This document shows, in pieces, positions 1 through 5,994 of a DNA stretch of 16,341 nt (position 1 is its first letter; each line of letters opens with the position of its first letter). The translations under genes were made by a program, and so were the position numbers. The notes beneath the pieces are model-generated. The model saw only the letters and a program-made list of their open reading frames with translations. It was not told where the DNA came from and did not search any database. Source of the DNA: CAYMSA01 sp964392965 (GTDB taxonomy: Bacteria > Actinomycetota > Coriobacteriia > Anaerosomatales > Anaerosomataceae); assembly GCA_964392965.1 (NCBI GenBank), contig CAYMSA010000036.1, positions 1 to 16,341 of the forward strand, in the 5' to 3' direction.

Positions 1-846
1 GTCATGCTGGGCGCGGCGGTCTGGCATATCGAGGTCGGCGGCTACTACGTGACCACGCCGGTGAAGCGCGCGCTCTGGATCGCATACGTCGCGCTGTGGA
101 TAGCCGTGCTCGCCTGGGCGCGCCTCATCAAGCCGTGGCTGCTCACCTGGCGTCCGTGGCGTGTGGAAGCGGTGCGCCAGGAGCGCGGCAGCGCGTGGAC
201 CCTCTCGCTCAAGCCGAGCGGACGACCCATGCGCTTCGATCCCGGGCAGTTCGTGTGGCTCCACCTCGGGGCATCGCCCTTTGCCATGGCCGAGCACCCT
301 TTCTCCATCTCCTCGTCGTCGGAGCACGAGGACGGCATCGACATCACCATCAAGGAGCTCGGCGACTACACGGCGACGATCGGCGAGACGCCCGTCGGTG
401 CCATCGCACACGTGGAGGGGCCGTACGGGCAGTTCTCGGTGGACCGTCATGATGCCGAGCGGTACATCTTCATTGCAGGTGGCGTGGGTATCACGCCGGT
501 GATGAGCATCCTGCGCACGCTCGCCGACCGAGGCGACCGGCGCCCCCTCACGCTGCTCTACGGCGCGCGCACGCTCGAGGACATGACGTTCGCCGAGGAA
601 ATCGAGGAGCTCACCGCGCGGCTCGACCTGGCGTTCGTGCCTGTGCTCGAGAATCCGCCCGAGGACTGGGCGGGGGAGACAGGCTTCATCGACGTGAGCG
701 TGCTGGGGCGTCACCTGATCGAATCCGAGAGGGCCGAGTTCTTCGTCTGCGGCCCCGAGCCGATGATGAACGCCGTGTCCAGGGCGCTGCAAGAGCTGGG
801 CGTGAGTACAGCCCACATACGCTACGAGCTCTTCGGATTGGTGTGA
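1..846 (+). CDS. Ferric-reductase-like / ferredoxin-NADP reductase-like flavoprotein, 5'-truncated by the window
   Basis: Membrane-linked oxidoreductase that should pass electrons from NAD(P)H through FAD to a membrane acceptor such as haem; the real acceptor is unknown. The frame is open to base 1, so the visible Met at base 4 is probably internal. Counting from that Met, residues 22-48 include one hydrophobic span ending in a basic Trp-rich stretch, consistent with the last helix of a ferric-reductase-type domain. The FAD domain follows, with HPFSISSS at 98-105 and GPYGQF at 139-144. The NAD(P) domain carries GGVGITPVMSIL from 159 and CGPEPMM at 249-255. The C-terminus YELFGLV resembles the usual aromatic end of the FNR superfamily. 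The reductase half looks complete; the missing part would be the upstream membrane helices. A dissimilatory or hydrogenase-linked FNR subunit is the alternative. A 30-residue membrane ORF starts two bases after the stop. Confidence 0.85.
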   Translation, partial: VMLGAAVWHIEVGGYYVTTPVKRALWIAYVALWIAVLAWARLIKPWLLTWRPWRVEAVRQERGSAWTLSLKPSGRPMRFDPGQFVWLHLGASPFAMAEHPFSISSSSEHEDGIDITIKELGDYTATIGETPVGAIAHVEGPYGQFSVDRHDAERYIFIAGGVGITPVMSILRTLADRGDRRPLTLLYGARTLEDMTFAEEIEELTARLDLAFVPVLENPPEDWAGETGFIDVSVLGRHLIESERAEFFVCGPEPMMNAVSRALQELGVSTAHIRYELFGLV

Positions 847-848
847 CG

Positions 849-941
849 ATGCGCCATCGCTACGGAACCATGCTCGCGCTCTTCACGCTCGCTGCGGTCG
901 TCATGGTCGCCGTCGTCGTGGCGGCGCTCCAGACGACCTGA
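849..941 (+). CDS. Putative single-span membrane microprotein (30 aa)
   Basis: Short ORF beginning with ATG two bases after the stop of the flavoprotein gene and ending in TGA at 939-941. The product has a basic start (MRHRYG), about 20 hydrophobic residues rich in Ala, Val and Leu, and a short polar tail (LQTT). This pattern predicts one membrane helix with the N-terminus inside. No convincing Shine-Dalgarno sequence precedes it, so translation would depend on coupling to the upstream gene. It may be a small accessory subunit of the membrane flavoprotein or a chance ORF; I do not recognise a family. The close spacing and the clean hydrophobic pattern are the only support. Confidence 0.4.
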   Translation: MRHRYGTMLALFTLAAVVMVAVVVAALQTT

Positions 942-975
942 CGTCGGCGGGAGCGACGGCGTGTCCTGCCGACGG

Positions 976-1006
976 GACCGGGGCGGCTCCGGGGAGCGCC
1001 CCGGTC
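976..1006. terminator. Hairpin between convergent genes, possible bidirectional terminator
   Basis: A perfect 10-base inverted repeat, gaccggggcg at 976-985 and cgccccggtc at 997-1006, encloses an 11-base loop. It lies between the microprotein stop (941) and the end of the convergent minus-strand gene (1017). No T-run follows on either strand, so it would be an actinobacterial-type terminator without a U-tract, or act with Rho. Confidence 0.55.
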
Positions 1007-1016
1007 GTCGTGGGCC

Positions 1017-1427
1017 TCAGGCGAGCCGGGCGCCTGCCTGGGGGCCGGGGGCGATGCTGTAGACTTCTTCGACTTTCACGACAGCGATGCCCTTGGATTT
1101 CAGAGGAGCGCCGATCGCCTTGCCGGCCTCCTCGACCCATGCGGCAGTCTTCTCGTAGAGCTCGCCGCTGTCCTGGAGCGTGACAGAACCCTTGATCTGG
1201 TAGCCGTCATTGCCCTCCCAGAACGTGATGGCGACCCGGGGGTTCTCGGCAAGGTTGTCGTGGGTCTTGTGGAAGAACTGGTCGGAGATGAGCAGTGTCT
1301 CCGCGTCGATGACCTGCTTCATCGCGATCGGCACGGCGTTGGGTATGCCGTTCGCTGTGGCGGTGGCCACGACCGCGAGCGGGGTCTTGGCGAACATCTC
1401 CTGTACCTTCTCGGACATCTGAGCCAT
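1017..1427 (-). CDS. Pyridoxamine 5'-phosphate oxidase-like FMN-binding protein
   Basis: Small protein of 136 residues with the split-barrel FMN-binding fold of the PNPOx-like superfamily. Recognisable elements are the N-terminal helix and first strand (KTPLAVVATATANGIPNAVPIA), cut here into the segments LAVVATATA and GIPNAVPIA, then LLISDQFFHKTHDNLAENPRVAITFW, where the conserved K-T-x-N-L-x-x-N-P pattern typical of this family is visible, and a core strand GYQIKGSVTL. Small members of this family bind FMN or related flavins, or haem, and have varied roles; a true vitamin B6 oxidase role is unlikely at this size. The frame is open upstream to 1550, but I chose the ATG at 1427 because AAGGAAGGGA stands nine bases before it and homology begins there. 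It points away from the CapA-like gene across a 214-base spacer. Confidence 0.82.
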   Translation of the reverse strand: MAQMSEKVQEMFAKTPLAVVATATANGIPNAVPIAMKQVIDAETLLISDQFFHKTHDNLAENPRVAITFWEGNDGYQIKGSVTLQDSGELYEKTAAWVEEAGKAIGAPLKSKGIAVVKVEEVYSIAPGPQAGARLA

Positions 1428-1541
1428 CGTGCACGTCCCTTCCTTCTCGCTACGGACAGTCTCCGAGGCGGCAGCGCCGCCTACCCGGCAGGTTCCGTGA
1501 TGGAAGAGGGAGAGATTCCCTTCATCTTCAACGAATCCCCC

Positions 1542-1567
1542 GGGATGCATCCCACGACTCGATGATA
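1542..1567 (-). promoter_or_regulatory. Palindrome next to a possible -10 box in the divergent spacer
   Basis: Bases 1542-1553 form a perfect 12-base palindrome, gggatgcatccc. On the minus strand it lies just downstream of TATCAT (complement of 1562-1567), which could be a -10 box for the PNPOx-like gene; no good -35 hexamer is seen. A repressor-type operator overlapping the transcription start would fit, but this is inference. The rest of the spacer 1428-1641 shows nothing else clear. Confidence 0.3.
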
Positions 1568-1641
1568 CCGCTTAAGCTTACGAAGGAAACGATTCCATCC
1601 GAGTACATCTGCGCACAGGCCGACGGAAGCGGGGGAGTACG

Positions 1642-2904
1642 ATGCGGGCACTCAGGACCGCGACGCTCATCTTCCTCAGCGCAATCGTCGCTGTCACGGC
1701 GGCGGTGGGCGTCATCGTGTGGGGTCTACCGCTCGTCCCCGGTTGGGCCGACGAACCGGTCGTGGCGGTGACGTGGCCAGAGGCGACTGCCGAGCGGGCA
1801 GTCGCAGAGCCTGCGCCTCCCGCAGTCGAGATCACGCTTCTTGCAGTGGGCGATCTTATGGGTCACGGCCCACAGCGGAGTGCCGCGCAGACCGCCGACG
1901 GCTACGACTTCAACCCCTGCTTCGAACCCGTCCGCGACATCATCTCCGGTGCCGACCTCGCGATCGGCAACCTCGAGACACCGCTCGCTGGTTCCGCTTC
2001 GGGCTACTCGGGCTACCCCGCCTTCAACAACCCGGACGCGTTTGCGGAGGCGGCCGCCGAGGCAGGCTTCGACGTGCTCACCACCGCCAACAACCATGCG
2101 CTCGACCGGGGACTCCAGGGACTGATCACGACGCGCGACACGCTGGAGCGCATCGGGCTTGCCACGACGGGAACCGCACGCACCGCCGAGGAGGCCGGGC
2201 TTGTCCTCACGCGCGACGTCGAGGGTGTCACGGTAGCCATACTCGCGTACACCTACGGCACGAACGGTCTCACGCCGCCCGTAGGCAGCCGTTGGGCGGT
2301 CAATGTGATCGACCGTGACGCCATGACCGCCGACATCGATCGCGCGCGCACCGACGGTGCCGATGTCGTGATCGTCAGCGTCCACAATGGTGTGGAGTAC
2401 GAGCGTCAGCCGTCGGTATCGCAGAAAGCGCTCGAGCTGGCGATGGTCGAGGCGGGGGCGGACATCGTCCTCGGCAGCCATCCGCACGTCATCCAGCCGA
2501 TGCAGGTCGTGCAGGCCGAGCGGCCAGACGGCACCACTCGTGACGCGTTCATCATCCACTCACTCGGCAACTTCGTGTCGAGCCAGCGGGATCGGTTCCG
2601 TGACGCGGGCGTGATCGTCTCGCTCACGCTCTCGAAGAACCTCAGATCGGGCGAGGTATCCCTGGTGCGGGTCGAGTACGTGCCCACCTGGGTGGACAGC
2701 ACGGGTGATTCCGGTGCCCTGTACCGGATCCTCCCGATCGCGCGCGCGCTCACCGACCCAACGTACGCTCACGTGAGCGCCGTCGATCGGCAGCGCATGA
2801 CGCAGGCGTATGCGGATACCGTGCAGCACCTCGGGGGTGACGAGGCCGAGCCGGACCCGGCTGCCGACCCCGTTGTCTTCTGGAGTGCGCAGACGGGCGG
2901 GTAG
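1642..2904 (+). CDS. CapA-family protein (poly-gamma-glutamate synthesis protein-like metallophosphoesterase fold)
   Basis: Protein of 420 residues with a hydrophobic stretch at about 8-30 that looks like a signal peptide or membrane anchor, so the body should sit outside the membrane. A low-complexity Pro/Ala linker to about residue 62 leads into a CapA-type domain: AVGDLMGHG at 68-76, GNLETPL at 109-115, TANNHALDRG at 148-157, VHNGVEYE at 247-254, GSHPHVIQP at 278-286 and HSLGNFV at 306-312. CapA proteins share the calcineurin-like metallophosphoesterase fold, and the Asp, Asn and His residues in these motifs match its metal-site pattern. Many CapA homologues are encoded apart from any capsule operon and their substrate is unknown. 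The VHNG motif carries Asn where Trp is frequent. Start: ATG with gggggag four bases upstream. Neighbours do not include capB or capC, so poly-gamma-glutamate synthesis is not supported by context. Confidence 0.88.
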   Translation: MRALRTATLIFLSAIVAVTAAVGVIVWGLPLVPGWADEPVVAVTWPEATAERAVAEPAPPAVEITLLAVGDLMGHGPQRSAAQTADGYDFNPCFEPVRDIISGADLAIGNLETPLAGSASGYSGYPAFNNPDAFAEAAAEAGFDVLTTANNHALDRGLQGLITTRDTLERIGLATTGTARTAEEAGLVLTRDVEGVTVAILAYTYGTNGLTPPVGSRWAVNVIDRDAMTADIDRARTDGADVVIVSVHNGVEYERQPSVSQKALELAMVEAGADIVLGSHPHVIQPMQVVQAERPDGTTRDAFIIHSLGNFVSSQRDRFRDAGVIVSLTLSKNLRSGEVSLVRVEYVPTWVDSTGDSGALYRILPIARALTDPTYAHVSAVDRQRMTQAYADTVQHLGGDEAEPDPAADPVVFWSAQTGG

Positions 2905-2913
2905 CAGCCGGGA

Positions 2914-3747
2914 CTATGCCTTGGCGGCGAAGCTGTCCGGATGCGGCCCGAACCGCTCGTTACGGTCAAGGGAGTCGATGAGGGCCATCTCCTCGTCGCT
3001 GAGGACGAAGTCGAACACGTCGGCGTTCTCGTCGATGCGTCTCGCGTTCACTGACTTGGGGATGATGACGGTGCCCTTCTGCAGCGACCAGCGGAGGGCG
3101 ACCTGCACTGCGGTCTTCCCATGACGTGCGCCGATGTCTACGAGCTCCGGGACCGTATCGGCCTTACTGCGCATTGCCGGAGCCCAGGCCTCGACCACGA
3201 TGTTGCGCTCCTGGCAGTAGTCCAGCAGTGGGAGTTGCGTGAGCCAGGGATGCATCTCGTACTGGTTCACCATCGGCGCTACATCGGCTCCGGCGAGCAG
3301 CTTCTCAAGGTGATACTGGAGGTGGTTACACACGCCGATCGCGCGCACGGCGCCTTCTTCGAGGAGGCGCTCCATGGCGCGCCAGGTCTCCGGCGTCTGC
3401 GGCATCGGCCAGTGGACCAGGTAGAGGTCGAGATAGCTGAGCTGCAGCCGCTTGATGCTCGCCTCGAACGCCGCGAGTGTGGCGTCGTAGCCCTGCTCGT
3501 CGTTCCACATCTTGCTCGCGATGAAGAGCTCCTCGCGGGGCAGACCGCTCTCGGCGAGAGCGCGACCCACGCCGTGCTCGTTGGCGTAGAGGGACGCCGT
3601 GTCGAAGCTCCGGTAGCCGGCCAGCAGAGCCGCCACGACCGCGGCCTCCACCTCACCTCCCGCATTCGCCCGGTACGTGCCGAGGCCGAGACGGGGCATC
3701 TTGACGCCGTTCGCGAGGGTGATGCTGGTGTCGATCGTGTTCAACAT
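2914..3747 (-). CDS. Aldo/keto reductase
   Basis: Soluble NADPH-dependent oxidoreductase of the aldo/keto reductase superfamily, 277 residues from the chosen start, a normal length for the (alpha/beta)8 barrel. The catalytic tetrad is intact: Asp49 (YRSFDTA), Tyr54 (SLYANE), Lys79 (ASKMW) and His112 (LVHWP). The cofactor-binding motif IIPKSVNARRIDEN starts near residue 228, and GVCNH at 138-142 and NQYEMHPW at 161-168 are family signatures. Closest in style to the 2,5-diketo-gluconate / general aldehyde reductase group; the substrate cannot be told. The frame extends to an ATG at 3795, but the ATG at 3747 has AGAAGGG six bases upstream, while the longer start has no such site. It ends nine bases from the convergent CapA-like gene. 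A hairpin at 3920-3957 suggests it is transcribed separately from pknB. Confidence 0.92.
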   Translation of the reverse strand: MLNTIDTSITLANGVKMPRLGLGTYRANAGGEVEAAVVAALLAGYRSFDTASLYANEHGVGRALAESGLPREELFIASKMWNDEQGYDATLAAFEASIKRLQLSYLDLYLVHWPMPQTPETWRAMERLLEEGAVRAIGVCNHLQYHLEKLLAGADVAPMVNQYEMHPWLTQLPLLDYCQERNIVVEAWAPAMRSKADTVPELVDIGARHGKTAVQVALRWSLQKGTVIIPKSVNARRIDENADVFDFVLSDEEMALIDSLDRNERFGPHPDSFAAKA

Positions 3748-3794
3748 TCCGGGCCCTTCTGCCGAATCGGTGTTCTGACTCTCAAGGGTTGCCA

Positions 3795-3853
3795 TGGACG
3801 AAGGGGGTGGGACGAGGGGTCGTGCGTATCAGGCCGACGGTGGACGAAGGGGG
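3795..3853. repeat. Cluster of GGACGA(A)GGGG repeats upstream of the aldo/keto reductase
   Basis: A 13-base direct repeat, tggacgaaggggg, occurs at 3795-3807 and 3841-3853, 46 bases apart. A related copy, ggacgagggg, is at 3810-3819. All lie within about 110 bases upstream of the aldo/keto reductase start on the minus strand, so they could be binding sites for a regulator of that gene. G-rich chance repetition in a GC-rich genome is possible. Confidence 0.45.
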
Positions 3854-3919
3854 ACCGGGGAGGGTTCGAGGTGATCAGTGGGCACGGAGGCCACAGTCGA
3901 CGGGGGGACAGTAATAAGC

Positions 3920-3957
3920 AGAGCGCATGCCCGGGTGGCATCGGCAGGGTGCGCTCT
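3920..3957 (-). terminator. Probable terminator downstream of pknB
   Basis: Arms agagcgca (3920-3927) and tgcgctct (3950-3957) pair perfectly, and the inner tgcc/ggca (3928-3931 with 3943-3946) can extend the stem with a small bulge. Read on the minus strand, the hairpin comes about 34 bases after the pknB stop and is followed by gcttattact, a moderately T-rich tail. This fits an intrinsic terminator ending the cell-wall cluster. Confidence 0.55.
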
Positions 3958-3990
3958 CGTTGCGGGTGTCACTGATCAGGGCGGCGCTGT

Positions 3991-5889
3991 TCAGTCGTCA
4001 GTCTCCGTAGTCAGCTGTCCCACACTCACTTCGACCTCGGAACCCTTTGTGGCCGAGGCGCCTCCGATCGGGTTCTGGCCGACCACCCTGCCGTCCTCGT
4101 CGGGATTGGTCACGTCGACGTAGATGACGCGCGGGGTGAAGCCGGCCTCGCTCAGGGCGTCGCGGGCGTCCGCCTCTTCGAATCCGTAGACGCTCGGGAC
4201 CACGGCGGTCTCGGGTTCGACTACCTCAGGGCCCTTGGAGACGACCAACGTGATGGTCGCCCCGGCCTCGACGAGTACATTGGCGGGCGGGCTCTGGGAG
4301 ATGACGTTGCCCTTGGCGATGGTGTCATCGAAAGCCTCATTCGACTTCACCTCGAAGCCCTCACCCTCGAGCGTGTCCCGCGCCCGTGCGAGTGTCATGC
4401 CGGTCACGTCGGGCACCTTCATCTGCTCGATGCCGAGGGAGACGTAGAGGGTGATGCGGGTGCCGACCGGAACTTCGGCCCCTACTGCGGGGTCGGTCCG
4501 GATGACGAGGCCCTTCTCGACCTCGGTGCTGTTCTCGTCGACGGTGAGGTTGTACTCGAGGTCGTTCGCGCGCAGGAGACCGATGGCGGCGGACTCGGTC
4601 TCACCCACGACGTCGGGGACGGTCGTCTTCTGCATGCCTGCGCTGATCACCACGTTGATCGAAGCCCCTTCGGCCACCTTCGTGCCTGCGTCGGGGTTCT
4701 GGTCCATGACGATGCCTGCCGACGTCTCCGTGCTGTTCTCCATCGAGACCTCGCCGAGGTTGAGTCCCTTCTCGGCGAGTGCGGCGTCCGCCTGCTCCTG
4801 GGTGAGGCCGATGAGCGAGGGGACTTCCACGCCCTTGCCCGGGAAGAGGTCGAGGATGAGCGCTGCGGCGATCGCCAGCACGACGATGACAGCCGCCACA
4901 CCCGCCCACACCCACGGGCTCGTGCGCCGCTCGGGAATCGGACGAACCGGCGGACGGCCGCCTGGCCGTCCGTTACCCACGGTGTCGAGCGTCGGCATGA
5001 CGCGCGTCTCGTCGTCGGGAGTCCCGGCAGCGTATGTGGCTGCGTGGGCGCCCGCCCGGCCGGCGGCGAGCGGCAGTCCCGCTGCGACGCGCTTGAGGTC
5101 GTCACGCATCTCGTTGGCCGACGCATACCGCTCGTTCGGGTCCTTACGCATGGCCTTGAGGATGATGCTCTCGAGTGACGACGGAATCGATGCGCGAATC
5201 TGCCGGGGCGGCACCGGTTCGGTGTTCACCTGCATGAGGGCGGTGGCGACGGGTGTGTCGCCCTCGAAAGGCGGTCGTCCGGTCACCAGCTCGTAGAGCG
5301 TCGCCCCGAGGGAATAGAGGTCCGAGGCGGGATCCAGGTGTTTGCCCTGCGCCTGCTCGGGGCTGATGTACTGCGCGGTGCCGAGAACGGAGCCCGTCTG
5401 GGTCATCGTGGTGTTCCCGGCGCGCGCGATGCCGAAGTCCATGACCTTCACCGTGCCCTCAGGAGTGAGCACGATGTTGTGGGGCTTGATGTCCCGGTGG
5501 ATGATGTCGTATCCGTGCGCTACTGAGAGGGCTGCGCAGACCTGCGCTCCGTACTCGGCGGCCTTCACGGGGTCGACCGGACCACGGTTCTGAACAAGGC
5601 TCTTCAGATCGGTACCATGGACGTACTCCATGACGATGTAGTACGTCTCGCCTTCGCGGCCCCAGTCGTACATGTTGACGATGTTGGGGTGCGAAAGGTT
5701 GGCGGCGGCCTGCGCTTCCTGACGGAAGCGCGCCACGAACGTCGGCTCGGTGGCGTAGCGGGCGTGCAGTACCTTGACCGCCACGGTCCGCCCGAGGACC
5801 TCATCGACCGCCTTGTACACATCCGCCATGCCGCCGGAGCCGATCTTCTCGACTGCCCGGTATCTGCGCCCGAATGTGATCTCTTCCAC
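3991..5889 (-). CDS. pknB: Ser/Thr protein kinase PknB with four PASTA repeats
   Basis: Membrane receptor kinase that phosphorylates cell-division and cell-wall proteins and senses peptidoglycan or lipid II fragments outside. Counting from the GTG at 5889 (632 residues): kinase domain about 10-265 with glycine loop GSGGMADVY, Lys39 (VAVKVL), HRDIKPHN at 131-138, DFG at 151-153, and a Thr-rich activation segment TTMTQTG before the APE-like SPEQ. A Pro/Arg-rich juxtamembrane linker precedes one membrane helix at about 326-348. Four PASTA units follow, starting at VPSLIGLT, VPDVVGET, VPDVTGMT and VPSVYGFE. An ATG at 5937 would add 16 basic, non-conserved residues; I prefer GTG because homology begins at EEITFGRRY and AGAGG lies nine bases upstream. 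It is the last gene of the cluster, 57 bases after the SEDS-transpeptidase fusion. Confidence 0.95.
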   Translation of the reverse strand: MEEITFGRRYRAVEKIGSGGMADVYKAVDEVLGRTVAVKVLHARYATEPTFVARFRQEAQAAANLSHPNIVNMYDWGREGETYYIVMEYVHGTDLKSLVQNRGPVDPVKAAEYGAQVCAALSVAHGYDIIHRDIKPHNIVLTPEGTVKVMDFGIARAGNTTMTQTGSVLGTAQYISPEQAQGKHLDPASDLYSLGATLYELVTGRPPFEGDTPVATALMQVNTEPVPPRQIRASIPSSLESIILKAMRKDPNERYASANEMRDDLKRVAAGLPLAAGRAGAHAATYAAGTPDDETRVMPTLDTVGNGRPGGRPPVRPIPERRTSPWVWAGVAAVIVVLAIAAALILDLFPGKGVEVPSLIGLTQEQADAALAEKGLNLGEVSMENSTETSAGIVMDQNPDAGTKVAEGASINVVISAGMQKTTVPDVVGETESAAIGLLRANDLEYNLTVDENSTEVEKGLVIRTDPAVGAEVPVGTRITLYVSLGIEQMKVPDVTGMTLARARDTLEGEGFEVKSNEAFDDTIAKGNVISQSPPANVLVEAGATITLVVSKGPEVVEPETAVVPSVYGFEEADARDALSEAGFTPRVIYVDVTNPDEDGRVVGQNPIGGASATKGSEVEVSVGQLTTETDD

Positions 5890-5954
5890 AGCTCCCGACC
5901 TCTCATGCCTCCGTGCGGGCGCGAACGCCCGCCTCATTCTACCCTATGCCGTCT

Positions 5955-5979
5955 GCGCTGGCGTGACTGCACGCCGCGC
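5955..5979 (-). other. Intercistronic hairpin between the rodA-pbpA fusion and pknB
   Basis: Bases gcgc-t-ggcgtg (5955-5965) pair with cacgcc-gcgc (5970-5979) around the loop actg, giving ten base pairs with one bulged T. It fills the only real gap (57 bases) between the fusion gene and pknB. No T-run follows on the minus strand. It could be an attenuator, an RNA-processing site or have no role. Confidence 0.35.
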
Positions 5980-5994
5980 GACGGTCCGTGCGTC

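Noticed and set aside
1428..1550. N-terminal extension of the PNPOx-like protein by 41 residues
   Set aside because: The extension is not family-like and runs through the spacer; a good Shine-Dalgarno site precedes the ATG at 1427.
1726..2559. 277-codon minus-strand frame across the CapA-like gene
   Set aside because: Antisense shadow of a gene with clear CapA motifs; its translation is Arg/Val/Gly-rich with no recognisable domain.
3121..3975. 284-codon plus-strand frame over the aldo/keto reductase
   Set aside because: Antisense to an enzyme with a complete catalytic tetrad; no family features and no ribosome site.
3872..3978. Inverted repeat tgatcagtg / cactgatca
   Set aside because: The nine-base arms are 89 bases apart; too distant for a simple hairpin and with no other sign of a mobile element end.
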